NCBI GenBank assembly: GCA_030760725.1
Contig: JASWHV010000012.1
Location: 53,971,652-54,035,651, forward strand
Length of the DNA: 64,000 nt
Direction of reading: 5' to 3'
Source: Neostapfia colusana
Lineage: Eukaryota > Streptophyta > Magnoliopsida > Poales > Poaceae
Shown here: positions 21,172-34,348 of the stretch, piece after piece
Numbering within the stretch: the stretch's first letter is position 1
Layout: each line of letters starts with the position of its first letter
The notes under the pieces: model-generated
What the model was told of the DNA's origin: nothing
The model's database searches: none
Seen by the model: only the letters and a program-made list of their open reading frames with translations
Translations under genes and position numbers: made by a program

Positions 21172-23631
21172 TGTAAGGGCCTGAGTTTTTGCACACATCC
21201 AAAGTGTTCATCACACCACACACACCTCATTTGAGGAAACTTTATGAACACCTTTGAAGAGCAATTAAACACCATCAACATGGTCATTAGAGAATAAACT
21301 CACAAAATGCAAAAGTAGCATTTCCCACATGCATCTTATAGGGGCTGAGCATATGAAAAGCTCATACACCTTGCTAGGAATGCTCATGCCAATATTCACC
21401 CAAATCCAAAACCCTTTTGAGGTATTTTTGGGTATAACTAGAAAGATGCTAGTTTGAACTCAAATTCAAATTCAAACTCCTTTTAGTCCATGAATTCAAA
21501 ATTGGGATCCATATTCACACTCAGCACATTTTTGTGGGCTCACACACAAATTTTCACTCCATTTGGAGTTGATCTCGACATGAGCTAATTTTAGCAAATT
21601 CAAACTCAATTTGAATTTCAAACTGCATATGTGCTGAAAATATATTCAAACACTTCACAATTTGAATTCTATCCAATTCAAATGGCCAGTTGGTAGATAA
21701 TTCAAATGTTAGAGGGTATTTGGGTCTCTACTGTTTAGAGCAGTGGGGAAAATTGAATTTCAGAGGTTAAAAGGGAAGTGGGTCCCACATGTCAGCCACA
21801 CAAGCCAGTGAACCGACTGAATAACCGAGACTTGGGTCTTGCGCGTGCCCACTCGATCGCCACGGTGCTGCACGCCGCTGCCACCTCCTGGTCGCTGATC
21901 ACAGCTGCAACCAACGTCCTCAGCTATTTAGCCTCGAGCTGCCGACGGCAGCGGACGGTTTTCACGCTGCCTCGACGTTTCCCACACTGAGAAACCGAAG
22001 CAAGTCGCCACACACCCCAACTCCCCACCCCGCCATCGACCGGCCAAAGCAGTCCTTCCTACCGCAATATGAGAGCACAAACGGCACCGCCGGCCTTTGC
22101 TCGACGTGCTACAGCCCTCAGCTGCTCGTGATCAGCTTCTGTTGAGCTTGTCCGAGCCGATCTTCCACCGCTCTGTCAACCCGAAAGCTCCTCCGACTCG
22201 ACGCCATCGTCCGAGCAGCTCCAAGCTTCTCCAGCGCGGCAAACCGGTCTCTGAGGTTAGCATCGAAGTCTAGTAGCTCTCCCCGGGCTCCCTAGCTCCC
22301 CCTTAGCGCCGGTTAGTCGGAATTTCAATTTTCCTGACGATCACCGCATAGAACACCGAGAACCAAAACTCAAAATTCATCTCGATCACTTGATTACTGG
22401 AAATCCTGGTCGAGCTGAAGCAAGAGTAGCACCTCACAGTTACCTCAGCCAAATCCTAGCGATGATGATCAACCTAGTGAGCAGAGCACCTGATTTTGGC
22501 CACCGCCGGTGAAAATGGCTCGGGTCGCCGGTGAAGTCTACTTTCCCGGCGATCTCCGGCCAAGAGGAGGGCAGGGTTAGCTTCCCCGTGCCAACAGTTG
22601 TGCTTTGCGACCAATTAGTTGATAATCTTCACAGCCGAGACGAGTTAGTACCATCGGAACCGAGCTCAGTTCTGCCGCCAACGTCACCGGCTACGTTCCC
22701 GGCGATGTCGAGGCGCGAGAAGTTGCCCGGCGAGTGCGCCATGCTCCAAAGGTCACGTAGGAAGAAACCGCGTCGAGAATTAGGAAGTAACGGCCGAGAA
22801 CGAACCGCGCCACCATCGCTGTGCGTGCGCGCGCGTGGGCGCTGGCGGGAGGTTGAAGAAGATACTGTGCATGGGACCCATGTGCAGTGTTTTAAACATT
22901 TCCCCGATTTTAAAATTTAGTTTAAACTTCAAACCCACATAAATTTGGCTAGGAAACTCCAAATTGAGTGAACCAAATTTTGTTGGATTTAGCTCTCTGA
23001 GTACTTTCCAACAAGTAAGGTTTCACTTTATGAAAATCCTTATTCTCCAGAATTAATTCTTCAAATTTTAAATTGTTTAGAATTTTAACTGGGGAACCCT
23101 TTGGAGGAAAATTCTGAAATTTGGCTAGGATGTTCACCAAAATATCCCTGGGCTACCATAAAAATTGCGGATCCATTTGAGCTCATTTGGTCCACCTAAT
23201 GGTGTGATTAATAAAACTGTTCCAGAGAAAATGAAAAATGTCCAGAAACATTTTTCAGAAATTCTCTTAACTTGTTTAGCTCATGTCTTTGGCTAGGAAC
23301 CTTAAAATTAAGTGAAACCAACTCCGTTAGAACCCTCTAAAAATCTAGTTTTCAGAAAGGCATGGCTTGCTCCATGAAAATCCCTAGAACAACTTAAGAG
23401 CTCCAATTAACGCCAAGTACTTAATTATTTGTGGAGAGCTCAAATGAGCTTTTATGCAAGTGAAACTTTTCCAAGTCTCTGTTTAGGTTGTATCCAAACC
23501 ACAGTAAAAATTTCAGAGTCATTGGGTCTGTCTAGTGAGACTTATAGTCTCCACAAGTTTAACATTAATTCAAATGCATTTAAATTGACACATATTTGTA
23601 TTTATCACATATAGTCGCTAAGGTTGAGGAG
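21172..23631 (+). repeat. Left LTR of element D, first segment
   Basis: Starts TGTAAGGGCC. It carries the shared U3 motif GTGGGTCCCACATGTCAG (21779-21796), a TATA-like GCTATTTA (21923-21930), a GC-rich leader to about 22870, then an AT-rich stretch and the start of the second small-ORF exon, where X interrupts it after GAGGAG. It resumes at 41106. Confidence 0.92.
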
Positions 23632-23715
23632 TGTAACACCCTAAAATTCATTAACATGCATTTCATACATTGTTCATTTAGAAAAGCATTGTAAAAGAAC
23701 TAGAAATGGAGAAAG
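23632..23715 (+). mobile_element. Left arm of solo LTR X
   Basis: TGTAACACCCTAAAATTC onward, inserted in the D left LTR; the TSD AGGAG is at 23627-23631 and 41101-41105. It is homologous to the minus-strand start of A and of X2. It ends with one GAAATGGAGAAAG unit, where B inserted. Confidence 0.88.
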
Positions 23716-26700
23716 TGTGAGGGCCCGGTCCCGATCACGGGACCGTGCCACTCACCCGGGAATCGCATTGGGTGGCCCGTGCGATGTGGCACCCAACAGC
23801 ACACATAATAAAGAATCATATTACATAAATCAAGCGGAAGCTTACAAAGTGTGAATTTTACAAATACTTCTCAAAATAATCTACAGCGGAAGACTAATAC
23901 AACTCACGTCTCATACCTATGCTAAGCAACGGAGAAGGTGTCCAGCCCGCGGACCCTTCTCGCTAGCAACACTATCACAATAGCAGCGGCAGGGGTTTCC
24001 ATGAGTTCACCACTTGGAGGGTTCCGAGTCTCATCGGACACCCGTACATAGCAGTGTACAGTTATTACCTGCAAAACAACTTATGCAGTATCCGTGAGCA
24101 CAAAGCTCAGCAAGACTTAACCGTCACCCTAGTCATGAAAATCTACATGCTGAAAATGGAGGGCTGAATATAGCAGTTTGCACAAAAAATGCTCTTGAGC
24201 TAAAGGAAAGTCCTTACTTCAAGTTTTAAGCAACTTTTATAGCCCTCACGCAATTTACATCGAGACTCCACAATCAAACAAGAAACGCTTTATCTCGATG
24301 TCACTTGCCCAAGGTGAAAGTAAATTTAGTGAGCTACCCTAGACTCATACAGACCTTGCGCCATTAACGTCGAGACTCCACAATCAAACAAGAAACGCTT
24401 TGCCTTGACGCTACTAGCCCAAGGTGAAAAATAAATTTAGTGAGAGTGTTGATCATTCCTCATCTCCATTATGAGGATTACTCACCAAGCATATTAAATG
24501 TTTCCCAGTTTATTACTACGTCACGACACAGAGAACAAGTATGCTCACTACCGCGAGCGACGGTGATTGCAATCAAAAATACCCGGCTGACACGACACGT
24601 ACGCCCGTACTCGATGTTGCACACAGCAACCATCACTGACGTCGTACTTGACAACCTTTCACACGACACCCAAATGTCAAACCGGTTCCACCGACTGGGA
24701 TTAAGTCTCACTACGGCAAACCCTCGTAGAGCCAACTTCTCTATCCTTTCAGCATCTGCATCAGACGGTGAGGTATGCCTCGACACCCAGGTTAACATGT
24801 TACATCGATTTCCTGGGTCCCATATAGCCAGTATGCATCCAATACACAACTCAAACTTGTCCAACGGGCCGCACACGAGAACGGGCCTTAATCGACTCAG
24901 ACATAGACTAGGATCACAGGACCACATCCTTGAGCCTTCCATCCACTGCCTGGTCTCCATTCCCAACTATGAGGATCAAATCCCAACTCTTCCGAATTGA
25001 TCCCCCTTAATCCCGGTTCACGAGTAGGAAGCTGCCTACTCGAGTTATGCCTCTTTTAAATCCACTTTTGTTAACTTGAGATCAGCAGTTATAATCAATT
25101 GATAACCTACTCTACATTGTACTCCAGGGTTTTCTGGGTCATGCATTTGGAGCTTCATACCATCTAGACTTAACGCAATAAAAAAACTACTAGACCATAT
25201 AAAGTGAATAAAAATAAAAACTTGTAAGTTTTGATGCAAACCGGGGCTTGCTTTTGTTTTGTAGGGGACTTATATATATGAAGTTCAGTTAGTGAAGATC
25301 ACTTGGCTTGATCAAGTGCTTTCCCCCTTCCTTGATTTCCACTCCGATGACTCAAGTACTTCACGTAGATGCTACACGTTATGAATATGCATATGGATTT
25401 AATTGTAAAGATTTTACTAACAAGTTCTAATGACAAGTTTAAAATCTGGAACTATGTTTAAGAATTTAAAATGACACTGGTACTAGTGGTTTGGGTTTGG
25501 GGTTAAGCACTATGCTCAAGTGATAAGTGCATTTTCTCACTTGTGTGTCACTCCTCTAAATAGGTTGAACAGAACAGTGATGATACAAAGCTCCAATGGA
25601 GCTGAAATTTTTTTTGTGAGTTCCTTGTCACAAGAGAGTAGTTTGGACCAAAATTTAGGATTTTTCAATGAGTAGATCACTCAGACCAATTCCCTAAGTA
25701 TTTAGGAAAAAGGGAATTAATTCTGAATAAACCTGCACCTTCATGCAAATTCAAGTGAACTAAAATTTCAAACATATCTCAGGGAGCATGCATGAATATT
25801 CCTAGGATTTTTGGAGCTAAGACTTACCCAGAACTGAATTTCCAAATTTTGGAAATTCTCTGAAAATGTTTCTGTATTCAATTGAACACAGCAACTTCAA
25901 ATCTGAATTGCCATACTCAAATCAACTCCAAATGAGCTGAACATTTTACAGGGGTTCACTAACATACTAAGGTATATTATGGCAAAATTTGAGGATTTTT
26001 AGATGAACCAAACTCCCTCTAAAATTCTTTTGCTGAAAAGCTTTAAAGAATTTTCCAGAATTAAATAAAGAGTTTCATACAAATTGGGTTGTATATTTGG
26101 ATAGAGTTTTCCAACCTGAATCCAACCCAATTTGAATCACTAAATTTGGATCTTCCTAGCAAAAGTTACGAGGTTCTAAAGTTTGGGGAAATTCTGGAAT
26201 TCCAACTAACCGGGAAAAGTTTAAATCTCTGACAGCGGGTCACCAACACGTGTCAGCTCCTCGGCTAAACCACACGGGGCCACAGAGCTATTTCTCGCAC
26301 TGTCACAGACGATCCCGTGCAACAGAAGATCCCACCCCTATTCTCTGAGCGACTGACGCGTGGGCGCGGCCACTTCGTCCCCTACCTCTCGCTCCCGCGC
26401 CCGCGCGCCGCTTGGCTTGCCGGAGAAACACTGAACCTCGTCGCCCGACCAGCTCCCGCGTTCTCCCTCGCCGCTAGGGCCTAGTTCCATACGCTGAACA
26501 TGATGGAACCAATTTCCCCAACCGGCGGTGGCTCTAACCTAGCCGGCGACGGTGCGGCGGCTCGGCACACCATCGGTAACGTCGGCCGGCTAACCTAGCC
26601 CGCCAAAAGCTCGGTGAAACGGCGCTACAGCACCGGTGGATTCTAGGGAGATCGTCCTGGTGGTGAAACGGCCCGTAGGTGGCTCTAACATAGCTCTCAC

Positions 26701-28044
26701 CGTGAGCCCGATCCTCCCCACCTCGGTTTCCATTAGAAAACCTAGAAATACTCGGCCTACGTGTAGTTTCAAGCTAGGGATGCAAAGGGCTAATGATCGC
26801 CGACCACTGGCGGTCCTGTGTGCAAGATTTCACGACCTAAGAACGAGAATAGAGGTCGAATTCGGGATTACCGTGCTGGAAGGTCAGTTTGTGCCTGCCG
26901 GAGGAATTTTCTCAAATTCGCGCTCGGTGGATCATGTCACGACTTGAGCTTCGGAGATGAGCACCACAGGGTCCTAGCGCGTCCGAGGCCACTCTTGCTC
27001 AGCCGTGAAAGACTCTCTGCCGAGCTGTCCACGTGCGACCTCCGTTCGGTTGTGGTTCGGCCGCCGCGGATGATTGGTCTAGAGCTCGGGAACGATGGTA
27101 CTCGGCTTGCTTGTGCTTCGAGAAGATGGGAACTGGACTCGCGGTGCTGTTTAGCAGCTCAGGGTGGAGGCGCACGCACGTTTTCCCGGTTGCTCCCGAG
27201 AGCGCTGCGGTGAATTCTCCACTCGGTGTGTTTTTCGCGAGGAGGGGGAGGCAAAGGGTGTTTGGCTCGGATGTGAGGAGAGCAGATCACGTTGAGGAGG
27301 GGGTGAACCACTGCACAGCTGCCAGCGCGAGGAACATGCACAAGGAGGTGGCAGCAGCGCCCTCAGCGGCTCCCGGGAGAAGCTCCTCGTAGTGTTGAAA
27401 AACAGAGACTGGAGAGGACTTTGGTTGCTTTGTGTGCAAGTTACAATTACCCCTTTGACATGTGGGTCCCACCAGTCAGTGCCCCCTTATCCCTCAAAAT
27501 ATCTCCAAAATTTTGCAAGTAGCCAATTCAAATGTTGAGAGTTGAAAACTGAGCTGCATTTGGATAGTTTGACAAATTCCATCCAAATTCAAATGTATAT
27601 TTGAATTCTTTGCACATTTAAATCCTTTTTGGAAAAATGGATAGCAAACCTTTTCAAAAATTAATGAAACTTTGCCTACCCCACTAATTTGGACCTAAGG
27701 AATCCAAATATGTAATTTGATTCTTGTGTTAGCTGCTGCAAACAAGAGTTTGAACACAACAGTTTGAATTACCATTGTGTCCTCCCCTTATTTGAAATTT
27801 GAGTTGAACATTTAGTTCAAACTCTGATTTTTAAACCTTTCCATTGCACCTGAGTACTTATATTCTGTGGGTTTAATCCACCTAGGGTCCAAACATGCAA
27901 GTAACCCTAAGTTGGTTTTAGAAGAATCTCTCATGTGTTATCATATGTATAAAAAGTTTAAACCAGTCCCCTTTTTCATACACATGACACCAACATTTGT
28001 GCAAACTCAAGTTTCTTTGTATTCATATTTTTGGGACCATTACA
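23716..28044 (-). repeat. 3' LTR of B
   Basis: 4329 bp, TGTGAGGGCCC to CCATTACA, nearly identical to 34349-38689. On the minus strand it has the U3 motif GGTGGGACCCACATGTCA (27456-27473), a GC-rich leader (26200-27400), AAAGCAAGCCCC at the GC-donor position near 25245, the hairpin CGAGTAGG/CCTACTCG (25020-25043), the stem-loop TGAGC/GCTCA (24095-24109) and an acceptor TTTTGCAG near 24070. The acidic peptide of the other LTRs is not preserved: the frame after the acceptor reads NNCTLLC and stops. Confidence 0.93.
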
Positions 28045-28057
28045 TCCCTTCCTCCTT
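28045..28057 (-). other. Polypurine tract of B
   Basis: AAGGAGGAAGGGA on the minus strand, immediately before the 3' LTR. The second unit has AAGGAGGGGGGA at 38690-38701. Confidence 0.88.
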
Positions 28058-28117
28058 AGAAGTGAATCTTGTCCCGAGATTACAAAAGAAAGATGAGGCG
28101 GAAAGCAATTACAATGT

Positions 28118-30240
28118 CTATGACAAAAGTTCCGGATAGTTCTGGTGGATGTAATTTTCACTCTCCCAAGTTGCCTCTTCTGGGGTATGATTACTCCATG
28201 GGACTTTGTAAAATTTCAAAGTCCAATTTTGAGTGATCCGGGTCTTTTCGTCGATAATATTGATGGGCTGCTCGGCGTAGGTGAGATCCGGTTGTAATAT
28301 CTCCATGTCTCCCGAAAGAATCTCGGTCGGCTTCTTCAAACACTTTCTCAAATGTGAGACATGGAAGATGTCGTGGACGCCCGATAAAGATGGTGGCAGC
28401 TTCAGATGGTAGGCTACCGGTCCACACCGTTCTGTAATAATGAACGGACCCACAAAGCGAGGAGCTAGCTTTCCCTTGACCCCAAATCGATGAATTCCCT
28501 TCATCGGGGATACCCGGAGATAGACGTGATCTCCGACTTCAAAACACAAGGGTCAGCGTCGTTGGTCCGCATAACTCTTCTGGCGAGATTGAGCGGCTTT
28601 GAGGTTTGCTTGAATAAGCTGGACCCGCTCTTCGGCATCTTTTACAAGATCAATGCCGAAAATCACCCTCTCGCCGGATTCACACCAATTGAGTGGCGTG
28701 CGGCACTTCCTGCCATAAAGTGCTTCATATGGTGCCATTTTAATACTGGATTGGTAACCATTGTTGTAGGAGAACTCCACTAATGGCAAATGGTCGTCCC
28801 AATTCTTTCCATGATCTATGGCACATGCCCTCAGCATATCTTCTAAAATCTGATTCACCCTCTCTGTTTGACCGCCGGTCTGAGGATGGTATGCTGAGCT
28901 TCTAATCAACTTTGTTCCCAGAGATTTATGTAGTTGTTCCCAGAAACGAGCAACAAATATAGAACTTCAATCAGATATGATGGTTTTGGGGACTCCATGC
29001 AAGCACACAATTCTTGAGAGATACAACTCTGCATATTGCTTAGTTGAAAATCTCGTATTCACTGGGATGAAGTGGGCTGATTTTGTTAAGCGATCAACAA
29101 TCACCCAAATGGAGTCATGCTTTCTAGATGTGAGAGGCAGTCTGACAATAAAGTCCATGCTGATGTCCTCCCACTTCCATGTCGGAATACTTAATGGTTG
29201 CAGCATTCCCGCTTTCTTAATGTGATCAGCTTTGACTCGCTGACATGTATCACACTCGGATACATACTTGGCAATTTCTCGCTTCATCCGAGTCCACCAA
29301 AATTTTGTCTTCAGGTCTTGATACATCTTATTGCTTCCTGGATGTATTGAGTACTTGGACATATGAGCTTCATCCAATATCTTCTTCCTTAGCTTCAGGT
29401 TCCGGGGTACCACGATACGGTTGTTAAACCATAACACACCTTGTTCATCTTCCCGGAAACATTTCATTTTATCCTCATTGATTCTTGCCCGGATTTTCCG
29501 CATCCCTTTATCTCTCTTCTGGGCTTGTACAATCTCTTCTCTAATGGTAGGCACAAGAGCAAGATTATACAATACCCCATACAGAATCACCCACAAGCTT
29601 GGTTCTTCATCCTTATCCGGAATAACTAACAAGTTATTTACGTGGGACTTACGACTGAGTGTATCAGTGACCACGTTAGCTTTGCCCGGATGGTAATGGA
29701 TCTCGAGCTCATAATCTTTGATTAATTCCAACCATCTCCGCTGCCTCATATTGATACCCTTCTGAGTGAATATATATTTGAGGCTCTTATGGTTGGTGTA
29801 GAGGTGCACTAAATTCTCAAGTAAATAGTGCCTCCACATTTTCAACGCCAGCACCACTGCAGCAAGTTCTAGGTCATGAGTGGGGTAGTGCTGCTCGTGG
29901 TTGCGGAGTTGACGAGACCCATACGTGATCATGCGTCTATCTTGCATTAAGATGCAGCCAAGTCCAATGCCTGAGGCATCACAATAAACATCGAATGGTT
30001 TTTTTGTGTCCGGTTGGGCTAATACCGGTGCCGTTGTGAGATGTTTCTTCAAAGTTTCAAATGCCTCTTCACAGGCCTCTGTCCATACATACTTGCTGCT
30101 CTTCTTTAATAATTATGTCATTGGTTTAGACAGCTTCGAGAAGCTGGGAATAAATCTCCGGCAATAACCTGCTAGTCCTAGAAAGCTGCGGATTTGATGA
30201 ACAGATGTCAGAGACTCCCACTTCAAGACTTGCTCAATTT
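28118..30240 (-). pseudogene. RNase H, integrase and chromodomain of B
   Basis: Minus-strand RNase H begins at about 30050 (YCDASGIGLGCILMQ, TNHKSLKYIFTQ). Integrase follows with HPGSNKMYQDL, finger CDTCQRVKADH, core MDFIVRLP and KTIISD; a TGA at 28967 replaces a codon after the second catalytic Asp. The frame then continues with SSAYHPQTGGQTERVNQ and the third acidic residue, PLNWCESGER, and, after another shift, VSPMKGIHRFGVKGKLAPRF, SLSGVHDIFHVSHL and a chromodomain (LKFYKVPWSNHTPEEATWE) ending at 28118. All domains are present, split by about three stops or frameshifts. Confidence 0.9.
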
Positions 30241-30282
30241 TGGTTGGATCTACGGCCACACCCTCCGCTGAAATAATGTGAC

Positions 30283-31655
30283 CTAAGAATGGTACTTTGC
30301 TGATCCAAAATTCACACTTGCTGAATTTGCCATAAGCTTATGTTCCCGTAAGCGTTGGAGCACACTATGGAGATGTTTGGTGTGCTCCTCCTCTGATTTG
30401 GAGTATACGAGAATGTCGTTGATGAAAACCACGACGAATTGATCCAACTCTGGCATGAATACAGAATTCATGAGATACATGAAATGTGCTGGTGCATTTG
30501 TTAGCCCAAAAGACATGACTAGATACTCATAGAGCCCGTATCTAGTCGAGAAAGCCATCTTCGGTATATCCTCCGCTCTGATTTTTATCTGATGATAACC
30601 GGACCGTAAGTCCATCTTGGAGAATACTTTGGCACCCACCAACTGATCAAATAATATATCAATCGCGACAGTGGATATTTATTTTTGATCGTCACTGCAT
30701 TCAGCAGCCGATAATCCACACATAACCGAAGTGACTCATCCTTTTTCTTCACAAAGAGGGCTGAACAGCCCCATGGTGATGAGCTTGGTCTGATGAACCC
30801 TTTGTCCATTAAGTCCTTTAGCTGCTCTTTCAGTTCAGCTAATTCCTTCGGAGACATTTTGTACGGCCCTCGAGATATCGGCATGGTTCCCGGTGCTAAC
30901 TCGATCTTGAATACCACATCTCTTTCAGGCGGCATCCCTGGAAGATCGTCGGGAAACACGTATGGGTACTCACGGACCACCGGAATATCCTCCAGTTTCG
31001 TGGTCACACTGTGGTACACCACTGGATTTTTAGAGTCCACGGCTTCAAGTATGAGTGTTTGGAGACCGTAGATCGGAGAGTCCAAACTAACAATCCGTGG
31101 ACCAATGTCAAGAACAGCCCCATGGTAGTTCATCCACGCCATTCCTAGGATCACATCGATCTTCTGCCCCTCTAACACAATGAGGGTTGTGTGGTATAAT
31201 TTTCCACCTAAGCACAAGGGTGCTTTGATCACCACCTCATTAGCAGCTATATTTCCACCGGGTGAGCGAATAAGGTAGTGATCTTTCGGTGTAGTGGTGG
31301 AGAGCTCAGCTTTGCACACAAATAACCTGCTGATGAAATTGTGTGTAGCTCCAGAGTCAAATAATATCAATACGGGCAGTTCATTGAGGGTGAACATTCC
31401 CGCTAGCACAGGTGCCCCGTCCGGCACATCCTCTAGAGCTATATGAAAAATGCACCCGGACTTTGGTGCTGTTTTTTGGAGCTGAGCACGGGGTTGATTT
31501 ATACCCTGCTCCGGTGTAGTTCCTCTGTGGCGTATCCTTTCGGGACACTTCCAGCTGATGTGACCCAAATATCCGCACGTGAAGCACGGTTTCTCAGCCG
31601 TTTCCTGGTTGCTCTGAATACGGACACTAGTTGTATTCTGCTGCGCTAAGAACAC
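30283..31655 (-). pseudogene. Zinc knuckle, protease and RT of B
   Basis: The minus-strand frame from 31655 holds CFTCGYLGHISWKCP (an intact CCHC), protease LFDSGATHNF, DVILGMAWMNYHGA, PPERDVVFKIELAPG and RT FIRPSSSPWG; a frameshift near 30640 leads into RSGYHQIKI, MSFGLTNAPA and VVFINDILVYS. The RT active-site motif has Asn for the first catalytic Asp (AAC at 30420-30430), which would inactivate the enzyme even without the frameshifts. Confidence 0.9.
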
Positions 31656-31719
31656 TTAGTATATGCAGCTGTCCGAATTCAGAGTATTGGGATGAACAAC
31701 GCGAATATTGCTGAAGTCG

Positions 31720-32605
31720 TCAAGCCGGCTGCATTGTTTGACAGTTCAAGGTACTGTCTACCACCCTGTATTTATGAGGAGCACTACGGCTACTCTCTGG
31801 TGGTATACGGTTCTTTCTTTTCTCAGCCTGAACTTCTCGCTGAGCATCTTCAACCATGATGGCAGCACTCATCAATTCGTTGAAGTTCTTTCGATCAGCT
31901 AAGACGAGTATTTCCTTTAACTTGGGGTTGAGGCTGCAGAAGAACCATTCACACTTTTGTGCCTCAGTGTTCACATGAACTGGCGCATACTGTGCCAGTT
32001 TGTTGAAAACTCGCGAATGCTCGTATGCATCCCTCCCTCCTTGTTTTAAGACCAGAAACTCCTCGAGTTTCCACTGAATTATTCTGGAAGGGACATGATA
32101 AGCAAGAAATGCCTTCCAGAATTCCATCCATGTGAAATGATGTCCAGCTGGTAAGGAGGTGAGTTGATTTGCCCACCATGCACTGGCGGACCCGTGAAGT
32201 TGTTGCGCCGCGTATAGAACCTTCTGATGTTCGGTGCATTGGAGCAACCCGAACTTAGACTTAATGGTATGGATCCAGCTATCCGCCACCAGAGGATCCT
32301 CAGCTTCAATGAAAACCGGTGGTTGAGTTGCTAAGAGCTCAACATAGAAATTCAGTTGAGGTTGGCGCAAGTTTTCATCTTGACATCCCCCTTGACGGGA
32401 TGTATTCATCACCAGGGTGCGGAGCAAGTCGGTTCGCTCATCGCTTGCACCCTTCATGGCAGCCAGAATGTCTTGCCATTGTGACCGTAGGTGAAGTTCC
32501 TGGTGGCGGCTGCGGTTGCGGAGCCCGCTGCTCCCGCTGTGGAGAGTTATCACCACCACCACCACTGGAACCACCCACCTCACCCACGGAACGAGTTCGC
32601 ACCAT
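31720..32605 (-). pseudogene. gag of B
   Basis: ATG at 32605-32603 (MVRTRSVGEVGG) follows TTCCAATTGCAGA, a strong 3' splice acceptor one base before the start codon. The first about 45 codons are Gly/Pro/Gln rich; a frameshift near 32470 leads to the capsid region with SAWWANQLTSLPAGHHFTW, QGGRDAYEHSRVFNKLA and SLNPKLKEILVL. The frame is lost before the zinc knuckle (31655). The capsid fold motifs are those of Ty3/gypsy gag. Confidence 0.88.
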
Positions 32606-34333
32606 TCTGCAATTGGAAGAGTTCATTATCAGTTCAACACTATCACTTTATTTATTCCATGAACAAAGTAGTGAAACAATGATAATGAAATCTTAACATG
32701 TAAGCAAAATGATTTAAGCGCAAACTGATGTAACTAACAGCAAGGATTTAAAAGCAGATTGACCGGTCCTTAAACAAACCAGATTTCGATCCAGTTAAAA
32801 GCATTTTCATAACTCAAGTTGAATACCAAAGTTAAAGTTAACTTCAATATATTTCCAACGAGTATTCAAATGCCTAAATATCACTCCTGGATCAAAAGTT
32901 ATGATTTCTCAAAGTTGACAGACTTTCTGCGTAAAATTTGCCAGCATCTCCTTTGTATGTGGCTGACTTTACCCCAGTTGTATACGCAGATACAATATGA
33001 ATCTGAACCAACTTTGAACTACAACAATGTTGCATATCTCATAACCTTTTCAACAGTGTATCACAGGCTCCTTAGGGATTTTTCTACAGAAAGTCATGGC
33101 TTAAAAACAGAAAGGTCCAGAGAGGGTTTTTTTTTGTTGTCCTGGTTCTAAACAGTTTGCCTTCAACTGGACTTTTCACCCACCTAACGTGTGATTTTGC
33201 TCTGGAGGTCTACAAAAAAGTTGTAGATCACTTGAAAAGCTTTCCATAACTGTATCATACACCTTAATTGGTTAAAGCTACTCAGTGTTATGCTCTGTTA
33301 AAGTCCAGCAAGAATTCCTGCCAGAAACAGAGCACTCTGTTTTTGAAATCTTTGAAACCTAGACATTCTCTTATTTGAATCTTAGCTCAAAATAAGAGTT
33401 CAGTAACTAATATTTGTTGAAAACTTCCATTTTTAGTTGAAATTTAGCTCATGAATCATTTCTTCATGGGGAAGAGGATTATTAAGTGTAGTACGGTGTC
33501 GATGCACCGTAAGAACAACATCGGTACTATGTAACCTCACCAAAGAAAAGCCTAACCTGATTATACCGGTATAAATGTCTCAATTGTGGCACTAAACGGT
33601 CACTCACACACGTGCACTACACGGGATACGTACGTGGTTAGTACCTGCAGAAGAACATTCAATGATGATGCATACATAGGTTTTTCTCATTTCAGGCAGT
33701 TCCATATCATACTAAAAACATACGCCCTGTATCATTTCCATGCGGGCCGTCCTTGAGTCAAGTCACGTCTCAAGGTACATGGTCGTGTTTTTACACCACA
33801 CGACGGGGAACCCGAGTAGAGCGTGAACGGGTCGTCACGGTTGGAAATTTTATCAACCGAACAGATACCACCTAGCGCCCTGCAGGGCACGCCGATGGCA
33901 AGCGCTGCGTATGTCCTCCTAGGCTATTTCTAGAAGAACACACTATCGCGTTACTGACCACATGATGGGGTCTCCACTTACTTGCCTAATGCACGCTAGG
34001 GATCAGGGTTTCATATGAACTCAGGAACATGAAAAGTCCAAGAGTTTCATATTAACGTCTCACACCAACTATGAGACCTAGCCCTGAACTGCTTTCCTCA
34101 TCAGGGGAGCTAACCGAAATTGAACCGCTTTCAGTGGTGTTCCTTACCATGCTTACCTGAGCATAGGTGCATCGTTACATAATCAAAATTCAGAATTATA
34201 ACAAGTATGTTAGTCCTGCCACTTCAAGTAACTATCCTACTATAGTCCTTATGTGGGCCTAATACCATTTCCTCACCGTATCCTAAGGTTTTGTCGTAAT
34301 ACGATCCTTATTCAGTGCGCTATTACCAATGCA
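32606..34333 (-). other. Leader of B with candidate intron
   Basis: 1.7 kb between the primer site and gag with no supported coding frame. On the minus strand it contains a good 5' splice site, CTCAG|GTAAGC (exon end 34157), and an acceptor TTGCAG at 32607-32612, so a roughly 1.55 kb intron would place gag AUG near the 5' exon. Runs such as TCATAACTTTTGATCCAGGAGTG resemble the matching part of the D leader. Confidence 0.5.
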
Positions 34334-34345
34334 GCTCTGATACCA
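34334..34345 (-). promoter_or_regulatory. Primer-binding site of B
   Basis: TGGTATCAGAGC on the minus strand, three bases from the LTR that starts at 34349: the same spacing as in A and D. Confidence 0.93.
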
Positions 34346-34348
34346 CGT

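Noticed and set aside
26590..27392. Open frames of 60-130 codons duplicated at 37218-38038
   Set aside because: These are in the GC-rich part of the two B LTRs; their duplication is LTR duplication, and the plus-strand ones are antisense to the element. No conserved motif was seen in other LTRs.
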